Assembly (NCBI GenBank): GCA_033439265.1 | Contig: JAVTVX010000010.1 | Coordinates: 9,300,001-9,364,000 of the forward strand | Direction of reading: 5' to 3' | Length of the DNA stretch: 64,000 bases | DNA from: Dillenia suffruticosa | Taxonomy: Eukaryota; Streptophyta; Magnoliopsida; Dilleniales; Dilleniaceae | Part shown: positions 26,101 through 38,800 of the stretch, piece after piece | Position numbering within the stretch: the first letter of the stretch is position 1 | How the letters are laid out: the number at the start of each line of letters is the position of its first letter | Notes under the pieces: generated by a model | Database searches by the model: none | What the model was told of the DNA's origin: nothing | The model's input: the letters and a program-made list of their open reading frames with translations, nothing else | Program-made: the position numbers and the translations under genes

Positions 26101-29100
26101 TAAGATATAAATACATAAATAAGAGGCATTATATTCTCCCTTACAAATAAATTTCATCATTTTAACATTATAATGAATTGAAGACATGAATTGTACCTGC
26201 CCACATCACTACTCCTCCAGCACTTTCAATTCTCTTCCGTTCATCACTTCTATTTGGTTTGTGATCCTCTGACAATGGGATTGCTGTCCATAATGGTCAA
26301 GGATCATAAAGTTACATATCATTGGCTGACTACATAAAAAGCATGCAACTTGAATAGAAAGTCAGAAATTTTTTGAATTGGATAAACTAGTGAAGTGTAA
26401 ATTTCTTATTGAAAGAAATGTTCCCTTCTGGCCTTCGAACAAGTACTTACAAGGGTAAGACCGAAAAGTTGATCCAATATTTCAGTTTTAGAAAGTATAG
26501 CCACCAACCTTGCATTAACAACTGAAGTTGGGAGTCTTCTTCATCAATATTAGATGCAAAGGCATGTGCAAATACTATAATTAGTTAAATTAGTACAATG
26601 ACACCATATGACGCAGAGTCCTAGCGGATATAAAATGCAAAACCTTTTTAATGTAGTCTATTAACAACTAATTTCAGAGATGCAATTGACAGGTAACATT
26701 TGTTCTGGACCATCTGCCCTCTACGCCTGAATGTATGCATGTTGGCATCACTTTTCCAATTATAATCACCAAACGATGTTAGACAAGCATATAAAAAAAG
26801 AACAATACCTTTTCCACCCTTCGATATTACAGTTCTTGAATCTCCAACATTTGCAACATAAAGATGGTCCCCCACCAGAACCGCTGTTGAAGCGGTAGAA
26901 CCATCATCTCGATAAGTGTCTCTTTCAGATTCCAAAAAATCCATATCAGTCTGTTGATATGTTTCACCTGCAGATTCAACCTTGTTACCAAATCATCATG
27001 CTGTTTATATATGCAAGAAGAAAACATAATCCTGCAAATTTCAAACATTGATCTTGTGAAATCACCCAACTACCACACACATAAAATATGGTGTGCAATT
27101 GCTTTGACTTACTTATTGCCAGCTTGGTGTCTGCCATAAATTGAGGATGCTTCATGAGATTCTCAAATAGATGTTCCTTCAAAAACTCAGCAGCACGAGA
27201 ACCGCCATGGCCTATTGTGACAAGCAACATATATTAAATTCTACAATCCAGCTGGTTATTCTATAAAATTTTCTAAAGAAGATTAAATGTTTCAAATGAT
27301 TTGTGCAACAGGTCTTGTCCGTGCATGTGGATATGGCTGCTTGCTTATATGCATATATGTGTTCATGGATCTGAGGAAACAAGTGTGGATGTGCAGCTAT
27401 TCTGCAGAATTCCTCAATGATTCGAGTAAATGGTCACAACAAAGGCACACAATGATACAAGGAAAGGTTTTGAATTTGAAAGTTACCTTGTTCATTTTGA
27501 CCAACAGGCAACAAAAAGATGCTAAATTTACTGCAATTATTCAAATTAATTTTACATAAAACAGCACATGGTGGAGGACTGAAATTCAGATGCCAACTAT
27601 CAAAAGAAGCCAACTTCTTAGGCTGAGCCACCTAAATTCCTAAACAATCCAACAAGCAACAGGCTGTTCGATATGGCCTATTTAGAGTGTATCATAACAG
27701 TTTCTCAAATCAGATGCATACTCATCAAATGAAATTTGTTACTAAGATAGGCACATCAAACATGTCTCGTCTTAGTTCATTCACTGTGCATGTTCACCAA
27801 TGCAATGCCTTCTCTTCTCTACACCTTTGACAACTACATAGACATGCAAAGCAAAGTTCAATATGTGCAAAAAAATTAAAAATAATAATAAAAAAGATGA
27901 GAAAAGATCAATAAATCCAACCATCAAATATTCCAAAAAGGCAGACTGTCTGCCCATCAATATTTGATGATTTAATATCATAGAAATCCTCCATGCTAGC
28001 TCTCTTTCCTCTGAAACTTGAATAACCCCAGCTAAGTTTCCCATCTTCACTGCAATCAGAAAAGGCAAGAGAAGATAAAGAAACTTGGAGAAAAAGTATA
28101 CAACTGAACACAGTCAAGAGCCTGCATCAAACCAACATAGATCCTTGAACGTGAAAGATTTGCAATCACGGCACATAATAGCATACAGCACAATACATCT
28201 TTGGTCTAGGAGAGACATTCAGTTGGAGCATGGAGTTTAGACATCAGTGACCATATGATTCAGTGGTTACACCACAATGCATGTTTGAATCAAGTAATTC
28301 AAGTAAGCCACGTAAGAAATTTCTGCATTTCATTCTTATTTCCATTTCAAAACATTATTTTCTTTTTTTTTTAACTGATGTCATGGATAATCCATTTTAA
28401 TAATCAAAAAAGGGAATTTACACGTTAAATCTAAATTTAGCAATCAATGACCATCTTAAACTATCTGATCTGCCCCAATGTCTTTACTAAGAAGACAAAA
28501 TAAAAGCACAAAACACCAAAAAAATATGAAAACAGACCAACAGTAGGCTGTTAGCTGGCAGATCCCCCGGGGAGGGTGGGCGGGGGCTGGGGACTATGTT
28601 CTATTTTGGTAGTAGAAGTCGAGAGATGGGTATCGAAAGGTTTATCTTCAAGGGTGTTGCAAAGGTGGTTATTAATAAATTAGTTAACATGGAAGTGCTT
28701 TTGTGTATATCTTGAATAATAGCATATATCAGGAACTTTCTTATCAATATTAAAATTTACAAATTTGAAATTCCATCTCCAATGGGAACATAATATAGAG
28801 AATAGTTACATGTGGGAGATGCCAAGTAGTGGTGAAATTTATAGCATATGAAACACTACATGCACATGGTTTGCACGACATTGCAGGAGATTGTGAGATC
28901 AAAGGTTTCAAATAAACAAAATTACTCTGAATAAAAAGAATAATAAATTAATGTTTTACTGTTGTAACTTCCTCCAATAACTAGCAATTTAAATCTATGG
29001 GTTGTCTTCTACCATGTCGTTGCCGGCAGTGGTTATTTGTCCAATGGTCACCTTGCACCAATGCGGTTTCATAATTTGAATCGAGGAGCTGTTGCCTATG

Positions 29101-30392
29101 TTAGCTGGCGTCCATGCACTCTTTCAAATTCCTTGAGTTGCGATACTTGCCTTAATCCTCCCATTACATAATCACACTACAACAATACTTCTACGTTTCA
29201 AATTATTTTCTTGAAAGTGTGGTGTTATTAGTTATGCGCGGTTGTAACAATTGAGGGGGATGTATTGGGAAATTATTTTAGCGAATCCATCTGCAAATGG
29301 GAATGTAATTGTCCTCAACATTGTGATTTAATTGACATACCTTGCCCTAATCAGCCTTTCTTTCTTCTTTTTTTTTTCTTTGCGTGTTTAATATTGAACG
29401 AGGAGTTCAAAGATTTGAAGTGATTTCCGAGGATTTCAAGGATTTGAAGTGATTTCCCAATAAACACAACATAACAAAACCATAAAAATTTCATCCTATT
29501 TCAGGTTATGAGATGTCGTATTGAGTCTCTTTCCAAAGGACGCATCTCATGCACACAATAAATAGAATTACTAAAATTCAATCAATATTCTGTTCTTCAA
29601 AAAATTATAATAAAGTGACCTAGATTTTTGTAAAACATTAGCTAATAAACATAACCTAACATGTATTCAGAAGCTAAACAATACATATCAAATATTGAAA
29701 AGTATCTCCATCTTTATTCTCGATATGGAGGGAAAAAAAGGTTAAAAGGACAAGCCTAGTATCTGACAGCAAGTTGGAGGTTGCCATCTTCTCTGTCTCA
29801 ATAAATAGAATTTATTGGGATCGACTATATGCCTGACCGAATCCCACTGCAGTTTATCTTTCTTGCTGATTCTCTACCCATATCAAGAAAGCACCCGGAA
29901 AGCATAATAAATAGAAAAATGTTATATGCAGCCAAAAGAAAAAAAAAAATCACCGCCAGAAATACTGAATTTGATGTTCATTGGTTCAAAAATTATATTA
30001 CATAACATACTACAATAATCACGAAATCATGTCGTATCGCGCTTTTACTTTTTAGCATTATTCTTTAACAAATATTCTTGGAATCTAATAAATAACGCTA
30101 TAAACAAAATATCCAAATGTATTCATCATACTCATTACCTTCTCCAACCTCCACTAGTAAATCCTCCATCGTCATCTCTCTCCTGAAAAACATCCAGAAT
30201 TGGTCCTCTCTTCTCCTCGGTAGCACTTGAATCAACCATCATTTTCGCAGAAGACGACCTAAATTTCTGAAACAGATGATAGCTCACTCTTTGAGTCGCA
30301 TTCAAATTGTTGCTGCTACTCTCTAAGCAGCTCAATCTCACAATATAACCAACTTGAACAATCGCATTCCTCAATCCGCTGTTGCATATCAT
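23101..30392 (-). CDS. Protein phosphatase 2C (PP2C), PP2C76-like
   Basis: Eight coding exons: 30392-30139, 28049-27922, 27211-27113, 26967-26809, 26283-26197, 25876-25785, 24091-24017 and 23259-23101. All junctions are GT-AG and phases agree, giving 350 residues. Residues 1-84 are a variable N-terminus of unknown role. The PP2C domain follows with GKRASMEDF at about 99-107, FDGHGG at 126-131, [41 protein letters not shown] at 287-293 and GSADNIT at 325-331. Asp127, Asp289 and Asp328 are expected metal ligands, so it should be an active Mg/Mn-dependent Ser/Thr phosphatase. The residue before GSADN is Cys324, where relatives often have Arg. From memory the Arabidopsis counterpart is At5g53140. 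The substrate is unknown. Introns 1 (2.1 kb) and 6 (1.7 kb) are large. Confidence 0.95.
29261..29468. mobile_element. Possible short MITE in PP2C intron 1
   Basis: The left edge reads TGTATTGGGAAATTA and the right edge, inverted, reads TGTTTATTGGGAAATCA. The 200-bp body includes a small internal repeat (GATTTGAAGTGATTTCC, twice). It resembles short non-autonomous DNA elements common in plant introns. The target duplication is not clear. Confidence 0.4.
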
Positions 30393-30659
30393 CTAAAACC
30401 CACACAGGCCTCAATTGCCAGATCTATACAAAAATAACTGAAAATCAGACAAGCACAAAATCAATTCAAATACAAATTCCAAATCCACATGTTCAGTGAC
30501 TGAATTGAAAACTTACATAAAGCTTAATTTAGCTTAATCTTCGAATCAGACATGATGGTATTCTTATTTCTTCGACTTATTAACTATAACTTTCAAAAAA
30601 ATAATTGTAAAGAATGACACTCAGATCTGATATTTGGAGAGATCGAGCTTATTGTAGAG

Positions 30660-30691
<32 letters not shown>

Positions 30692-30720
30692 TTCAGAACC
30701 CTAGAAACATATTCAGAAAA
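30393..30720 (-). promoter_or_regulatory. PP2C 5' leader with GA/CT tract
   Basis: A (GA)n run on the plus strand at about 30659-30692 gives a CT-rich leader on the minus strand, placing transcription start near 30700. A leader intron is possible: donor TTTAT before GTAAGTTTTC at about 30517 and an acceptor TTTTAG directly before the start ATG. An upstream ORF of 9 codons (MSDSKIKLN) lies at about 30523-30552. The start and splicing are inferred. Confidence 0.5.
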
Positions 30721-30929
30721 AAGTATTGTCTCGAGAAACGAGAAATGAGGAACCGCGGATGACAGAGAAGGGAGGGGTAAAATCAGGTGCGGTAGAGTGC
30801 AGAGGCACCGAAAACAAATACAACGTGGCGATGATTGAGGACTTGAGTGTGAGCTGTTCCTTGCGCAGTGAATTTAAATTGGGGAATTACCAATTAGGGG
30901 AGGGCACGTCTTGTAAGGGATAATGCCAC

Positions 30930-33900
30930 GTAGCATGGGGCTATGGCTTCGGTGAGTTTAGGCCAGTGGGGGACTCGTGCGGGGCATGTGCCCAATTCCT
31001 TGGTTTAAACCGGAAGGAGGAGATTTATTTAATTTTTTGAAAGTCTGATCACAGGTTATATGAAAAAGGATCTTCCGTCCTGGTTCTACCTATTGATTGG
31101 TGACAGGCTAGGGTTGGCTTAATGATTGTGACACGTGTCACGTTGTGAAAATTTATATTTACTTATTTCTTTTCCATTTTGAGCTCCTCTCTATTAAAAA
31201 AAAAAAGGGGCAAAGCCGGTCAATCTCATTCCCATTCCGGTCAGATTTTAATTTGTCCTTTTATTGACACGGTGTTGTACTTCAGTGTTCTATTTTAATA
31301 TCCAAAAATAAAAATAATTTTAAATATAAATTTAATAACTACATATTTTAATTCAAATTTAAAATTAAATTAATTTTAAATTATTGATACAAACACAAAA
31401 TCAATCATCTAAAAAATTCAATCGTAAATATGTGATAAACAAAATATAGACATTAATTAGTTCACAACAATTATATTTAGTTAAAAAGATATAAATTGTA
31501 CTAATCTTGTTTTTCTTTTTCTAAATGCAAAATGTAAAATCTGGATGCCTTCCTATTGAATTTCATTTCCATGCCAAAGAAAAAGGTATTCTGGATAGCC
31601 CAAACAATATACTCTTTTTTTTTCTTTGTTTGAGGTCGAAGGTAGTGACATGAATTGAGCAGGACGTGAGAGTTGAAGAGGTAGAAGCGTACTTAAGATT
31701 TTCGAATCCAGATCAGTGGTACCTCGGGGTTCTTTCGTGAGGGCATTGATCTCGCTACCGATATTTGGAAGGGAGAATGTGCAATTGGCAAAGTTCTGTT
31801 TCTCTTGAAATAGACGAAAAGCCTTAATTTTAAGAGCTTTGGGGTCTGACTAGTGATGATGGACGGTGATTGGCGAGATTTTGCATGTGAAGTTGTAATA
31901 AACTAATTAATCATAGGGCATATGTCAAAAGCACATCCTCTCAAAATAGGTTTGAATCTCAAGGGTCACAAAGTAAAACTATAGATTAAGGGGGTTACAA
32001 CTCAATCAAGGGTTGTCATGTTTGACAGGCAAGCCAACTACCATGTCATGTCCATAGATTCGTAGTTACAACAAAATCTCGTTACATATCGCCTCATATC
32101 CTACCCACTTCTTTTTCTTTAATCACATATTTTTTTATTTGACTCGATTAATTCGATTCGATTATTCTAATACTTATTTTTAAAATTAACTCTTATAAAT
32201 CCTTTTTTATCATTTTTAAAATTTAAATTAAAAATTACTAATTAAAAGATAAAATTCCCTATTATTTGATTCAAAATAATTTTAATCTCCTACCCCTGGG
32301 CACACAGGGACTACCCATCTGCTTTATCCCCTTGCATCTTGCTGACAAGGGGACAAGGAAAATATTAACCCGTGAAAACTAAGTAAAGGATAAAAAACAT
32401 TATGTACCGTATGAATAGAAAATTAAAAATTAAAAATCATTTTAATACGGTCATATAAATTAAAAATATAAAACAGAGATATTTATTAATATTATTATAA
32501 CCAAAATGTTAATCAATCAATCTTCAACATTTGACATTAAGTAAACCTCTTTATCATCCCGAACCCAACAGACTATAAGTTACCTTAAATCTCGCTAAAG
32601 AGTTCCCTTAACAAAATATAAATCGATATTATTATCGTGAGAATGATATAATTTACATAATAGATCATACTATATATCAGTGTTCTAAATTTATAATGCA
32701 CTGTCAAAATATTATAATCGGAAGAAAATCAATAAAACTAGATTATAGTAGATCAAAATAGGACATACTATGCCCATCTTTTACTTGACAAGGAAGAAGT
32801 ACAATGACAACACGTCCATATAAAACACATATCTTATATCAAATAACTCAAAAATAAATATGCTATTATTTCGTTGATTATTTAATTCTATCAAGTCTAT
32901 ATAAGAGAAAATGATATTTAAAAATATCTAATGTGGCTCTCATTGATTATTTAATTCTATCAAGTCTATATCAGAAAAAATGATATTTAAAAATATCTAA
33001 TGTGGCTCTCATTGTTCGATGATGATAGACAAGTCATAAAAATATATGATATAATACAATATCATGTCATTAAGTTTAATTTTTTGATAATCAATTCAAA
33101 TTTATCAATTAACGTTGAATTTTACTTTCAAACAATATAACTATTACTTATACTTATTATATGTACTAAAATCTGATCACGTATATAAATAATTTACACC
33201 ATCAGACTTCATGCGTACATAAATAATATAAAATTCTATTTATCTATTTAAATAATTAAATCAAATACTATTACAACAGATAAGTCATATATAATTTATA
33301 GACATATAAAATAATAAAATTAATTTAAAATTAGGATTTATCCTAATATATTAATGTTTTTCTTCGTCTGCACTGTTGCAAGAGATTTTCAATTTGAATC
33401 AAAATATATACGATTGTGTATCTATATAAAGAAGAGAAGGGCTCATGATAATTTGAAAGTTTATATTTTTCTTTTTTTATAATATCTTTGGATATTGAAA
33501 TTTTATCATGGTCATGGTCACAATTTTTTTCTTTTTTCTTTTTCCAAAATATCCAATAGCATATTTATCATATACTTTTCTCTTAAATTTATTTTTTATT
33601 CAAAAATTCTCTTTCTTCACTTAGATTTATTTTAATTTCTTGCACATCCTTATATATGAATAAAAGGGAAGTTGTTATTCAATTTGAACTTTTAAGCTCA
33701 TATTTTTTTCCGTAATTATTAATAATTACTGAATACCAAAAATTATAGTTTCACTCTTCGATTCATTCAAAGCCATTGTTTTTTCTTTTTATTTTTTCTC
33801 AAGTAGGACGATTATGATTTAGCTTTGGTTTTGTTTGTGTCGATGGCTTTCATTTCTATTTACAAAAGGTTTCAATAAAATAAGTCTCTAAAACAAAGTT

Positions 33901-34675
33901 TTGGACGAAAGTATTTTGTTTTGGAAGCAAAAAGGTGAATAGAGATTATGATTGTTGCTCCTCTAAGCTCTATTATTATAAATATCCTAATATACTATAT
34001 TTAATTTGAATTATAATTAATTTTTAAAGCAAACCTATTACTATAATTATACAAATTCCACCGGTTCTCTTTTACCTATCCAAATACCATTACTTTCATA
34101 TTTCTTTTTTTTTTTCAATTTAAAGTTTCATTTTTCTCTTATTTTAGTTTTTATTAAAACTATTTTAATTATTCACCTTGTACATAAAAAAAATTATTCA
34201 TGAGCAAATTATCCTTTTATATAAACATGATTTCCTTTTAAGATTTTTTTCCACTATTGCTTTAACAAACTTATTTGGTACTTAAATATCGATAATATGA
34301 TTATCTGACTAATTCTTGAATATTGTAGAATTAACTTAAGGGTGAACCCTCTAGATACTTATTTTTTCATTTTCAATACTTGGAGTTGAAATTTTATTTA
34401 AAGAAATCTAGTGTTTGCTATCATACCCACACTATGCTGATATTATTTTAAGAAGTTTCATAAATATAATAAATAAAATCTTCAAATAAATTTTAGAATT
34501 ATTAAAAACAATGAAGTAAAACTAATTAGGCCATGTCAAATAAGTAGAAATGTTTTTTAAAAAAATTAGTATTTAATAACAAAATGGTACAAACATGAAA
34601 CAATGGAATAAGTCCACGCATAGATTCAACGGAAATTCCTCGGAAGCTAAGTGAAATTTTAGGAGGATAGGACTA
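30930..34675. other. Intergenic region between PP2C and CNGC1 (divergent genes)
   Basis: About 3.7 kb of very AT-rich sequence separates two genes transcribed away from each other, so it must contain both promoters. No ORF resembles a known protein. A 69-bp tandem duplication lies at 32874-33012. The stretch at 31640-31900 is less AT-rich but I recognise nothing in it. Confidence 0.6.
32874..33012. repeat. 69-bp tandem duplication
   Basis: Two near-identical head-to-tail copies each contain TTGATTATTTAATTC, TATCAAGTCTATAT, ATGATATTTAAAAATATC and AATGTGGCTCTCATTG. High identity suggests a fairly recent duplication. It is non-coding. Confidence 0.9.
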
Positions 34676-34707
34676 CAAAGTTCAAAGTTCAAAGTTCAAA
34701 GTTCAAA
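34676..34707. repeat. Heptamer array AAAGTTC in the CNGC1 promoter
   Basis: About four and a half head-to-tail copies of AAAGTTC lie some 300 bp upstream of the presumed CNGC1 transcription start. It may be simple slippage. I know of no factor for this site. Confidence 0.85.
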
Positions 34708-34929
34708 AGACAAGAAAACGACGTTTCCAACCCGCCAGTAAATACCACCAAGTGCCCAGCGCTCTGAAAGGCCAAACAACCATACGCGGTCCACCGCTTT
34801 TCCCCGTAGCCGGTAAGTAACTGCTATTTTTCAGACAATTTTTCCTACGAAAAAGGACCGAAATAATCGCAGACAAAATAACTGCAGAAAGAAAGTAGTC
34901 GTTACGGAGAAAGTTCACCCGTAGCCCAT

Positions 34930-34996
34930 GTCCGTGGGTCCCATCATACTACTTGAGGAGTTCTCGTTGTCTCTTTCTCTCTCCTGGTCTTTCAAT

Positions 34997-35035
<39 letters not shown>

Positions 35036-35861
35036 CGATTACCCATTTTTAAATATCCTAAACAAAAAGAAAAATGACGAAATTTGCGAGTGCAGATGGT
35101 CTCGGTCCTAGAAGTCTCCGCGAAATTTCAGCTCTCTTTGCGTGAAATTTGTTATAGCGACCTAGAAGAAGCAGCCTTGTGTCCTGTTCTACTCTGGAAT
35201 TCACAAGCCGCTCGCTCTCTCGCTCGCTCACTCACCTTCTCATCGTCAACTCTGATGACAAAGTTCACCACGTAAGAACACTTTAATCTCTCTCCTTTCT
35301 GTTCTTTTTTGTTCTTAGTTTTGATTCCGTTCTTCCCTCGTTGAAATTTGAATCGGTTAATTTGACTTGTGTTGCTTCTTTTCCTGTAACCGTAAGTTTT
35401 GGATATTTTCCTTTTTCAATTTAACTTGTACAATCTTAATTTATTATATGTTTTACTTATTTCCGTGACGAGTTCATGGGGGGTAATTTATAGTTCCTCA
35501 ATTTGGATTGTTTAATGCAACTGCTTGTTTGCTTATCTTATGTTAATGGTGAGATCAAGTGGTTACTAATTTGGGTTTAGTTAGTCATTAAGGTTTTTAT
35601 TTTTCAATGTGTTGAATTTTTATGAATTGGGTACAATTTAGTAACGGTAGCATCAACAATCACGAACTTATTGTCCGAGTAATTGGTGAGAGAAATTGAA
35701 TGTTTTTGAACATAATTTTTGTGTATTTTTCAGGGTTTGCGTTTAGCATGCTGTGGTACAGGTCAGAGAATTTTATAGACAGATGACGAGATAATGGTCG
35801 GTATAGGGAACTCCTAAGCTGATTCTCTGATTTGGGCATTGCGAGTAGTTGAATTGAAGAT
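34930..35861 (+). promoter_or_regulatory. CNGC1 core promoter and spliced 5' leader
   Basis: A pure CT tract (35000-35031) marks the probable start region. Leader exon 1 appears to end at 35271 (CACCAC before GTAAGAACAC). A 462-bp intron follows (35272-35733, acceptor TATTTTTCAG), and exon 2 starts at 35734 with the coding ATG at 35862. Several upstream ATGs occur in both leader exons. I see no clear TATA box. Confidence 0.65.
35074..35746 (+). promoter_or_regulatory. Upstream ORFs in the CNGC1 leader
   Basis: One uORF of 23 codons (35074-35145, beginning MTKFASADGLG) overlaps a second in another frame. The second starts at 35096 and, after splicing 35271 to 35734, encodes 62 residues ending at a TAG at 35744-35746; if the intron is retained it stops at 35275. 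Exon 2 adds short ORFs (MLWYRSENFIDR, MTR, MVGIGNS) before the main ATG. Such a leader would be expected to lower translation of the channel. Start context and use are untested. Confidence 0.55.
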
Positions 35862-38800
35862 ATGAGTTTTAACCAAAAGAAGTTTGTCAGGTACCAAATT
35901 TGTGCCGCTTATTGAATTGTCAATCTCTTTTGATCTCTTTTATCAAATTTTAAGTTGCATAGTGAAGAGGTAATGTATTTGGCGATTAAATGCCGAGTAT
36001 GAAATTGGGATTTGGATGTGGAAAGAGATGATATGTGGAAAGCAAAGCAATATTGGTTCATTTGGTGGGGTTGTGAGAAAATTTCTAGGAAAAGCTTTGC
36101 AAAGTGGACAACTTAAAATGATATTGACATGTCAGAAAGACTATCTTGCAAATTATAACCTTAAGAATATGTTTTCTTTAGAAAGGAGGAAGAAACTTTT
36201 AATTGAAGCTTGAAGGTCATAATAGAAATTTGTACCATGAGGAAGTAAAGGAGGAGAAATTAGGTATAAACTAGAATTATGCCACACACTTAAGTATGCG
36301 GGAAACTTAAAAGGAAAAAAATTAAAGAGAGTAGTTTTTGAAATGTCAAAAACTAAAAATTGTAAAATCCCCTTGAACCTTATATGTACTTTCAAATCAC
36401 CCTGAATTTTTATTGTAATCAATTACTTTCAACATTTTCAAAATAAAATTCATTCCCCCCTGGCGTAAATTAAGGCATTAGCTTTTTGTTGAGAAGGGTC
36501 CCTTGTTTTTGATTTCATCCTCATTCAGGGATGCTTTTCACTAAACATGACCACCAAACTTGACATTTTGTAAGGATTCTCCAAATTTCTTGACAAGCCT
36601 TTATTCTTTGGGATTTTGCAGTTTACTCTAATGCAAAATCCTCATAGATTAAGCCTTGTTAGATGTTAAATTTCTATGAAAAAATAGACAGATAGTCAAA
36701 TTTGGTGAAGAATTATCGCCAAGAGAAGAGAAATTAAAACCCAAAGGGTACTTGCCATAAATTTTGTGAAGACCTTCCTTGAAAGATAACGCTGTCCACT
36801 AATGAGGGGAATTGGATTTTGTTTTAGAAAGTTTTGGGGTCAATTGATTGTGATATTAGTTCGAGGGGTGAATTGAAAATAGGCATAAAGTTTGAGGGGA
36901 TATTTGTGGTTTTGGCAGGGGAAATAAAATGAGGGAAAGTGGGTGGTTATACGAGAGAAGTTATCATTTTAGGATCTAAATTCATGGAGATAAATTTGTC
37001 TAGAAAAGTATTATGTCACATTTACTAGAAGCTTTGAGCTCCTTTAATAATAGGAGAGATGAGCCGGGTATGAGAAGCAAAATGAGAGAAAACGGATTAG
37101 CTGCATTAAAGGCGAGGATCAAAAGATATTTGGTAAGGGATGAGAATATTAAAATACACTTGAGAAATTACCAATTCCAAGAGAGCCAAATAATTCTTGT
37201 AAAATGAAGAGTTTTTGGGTTGTCAGGAGAATTATAATAAATAAAGTGCAAAGAAGTTTTGGAACAAGATGAGAATAGATAGAGTTACATAGCATATGTG
37301 CTTGAAGTTTGTAAGCATTTAGGTGATCAAATTGGTAATGTGGTTAACAAATCCACATATTATAATTACTAGGACTAGCAAAATATGATGTCTGGAAAAA
37401 GGAAGAACTTTACTGCCAGAACATAAGAATAAAATTGTTATTTGAAAATCTTATAACCATAGAGTGGAACTCATGAAGAATCACAGAATCGAGTAATGTT
37501 TTGGTGAGAAGCATTATTTACAATATTAAGGAATTTGTTTTCATCCTCTCTTTGAATAGTAATTTAGTTGTAACTGCTAATATGATCACTTGAGCTGAAC
37601 TCGTTTGTTACTAACGTAGCTTGTTCTAGAAGGAGTCTCACAAGTATGAGGTGATGGTGTTGTTCAGTCAACAGCCAAATTTATGTAGGAAAGAAATGGG
37701 GTGTGAGTTAAATCTTTCTATATGAACTAAGTAGATCTGTTGAATATTTAGAGGATACTGAGATTCTTGAAGAACAATTTGAGATGGAGACATATGTATT
37801 AGGGCGTACATAACAGATTTATCAAGTAATGCCTGATGGAATGCTTAGAAATTCGCAGAAGCAACAATCTTGCGAGAAGATGTTGAGGAACCAAATTGTA
37901 AAGATGAAGCCTTGAAATCAAAGGCGAAAGCTAATTGAGGAGTTGAAGAGAGAGAATCAAAAGCTAACATTATACAGAAATATTATTTAAATAAATAATT
38001 GGGGGATAATACTACTATTGACTGCAGAACTAAACTCCACATCCCTATTTTGTAGTGTCTATACCAAAAAAGAAATGGAAAAAAAAAGTTACCAAGGTAG
38101 GATAGTTGTACATTTAAGGTAAAATAAGCATTCTTAGAGGTCTGTGCTAAAATTGTATATATTTTACTCTAATTTTGCAGGTGACCACCTTCTTTTAATG
38201 GGCTCAATTAGTTGACAACCAAATGGCAACATTTTGGAGAAATGTAAGAGGTGAATGAATAGCTAAGAGAAGTGGTTTTCTGGTTGATGGTCTGAACATG
38301 TTTTATCACTCCAGAGTACTTGGTATTATAAGAAAACTTTGGGAATTTGGGAAATATTACACTATATGAAGTACGAAGTTGAGATAGTTTGATCTTTGGA
38401 TATGATCTATGTGGTTTACTTTCAGTTGTCTTAGACTAGCCTCCATTTATTGAAACAAAAGATATACCAGCTTTGTATCATTTACTTTGGTTGGTTTTGT
38501 TAAGATATAAAATAATAAAAACACTTGCCTCCACAAGTTTAAATTTTTGGATTATATGGTTGTTTCACAAGAATATAAGATGGTATCACTGGAAGCAGAG
38601 GTCTTGAGTTCATGTGTGATGAGGCCAATTCTCGTTCCATTTAATATTCCACGTGTTTGTTACCCTCTTATAATTTGGCAGGAGCTCACATGTGAGGGGG
38701 AGTACTAAAATATAAAATAATAAAAATACCTTCCTAGTTTTTGGATTGGATGGTTGTTTCACAAAGTAGAGATTCCAGTTGTCTTGAATTGATATTATGG

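Noticed and set aside
36016-37207. Short plus-strand ORFs in a CNGC1 intron
   Set aside because: They are purine-rich, have no recognisable family and lie between verified coding exons.
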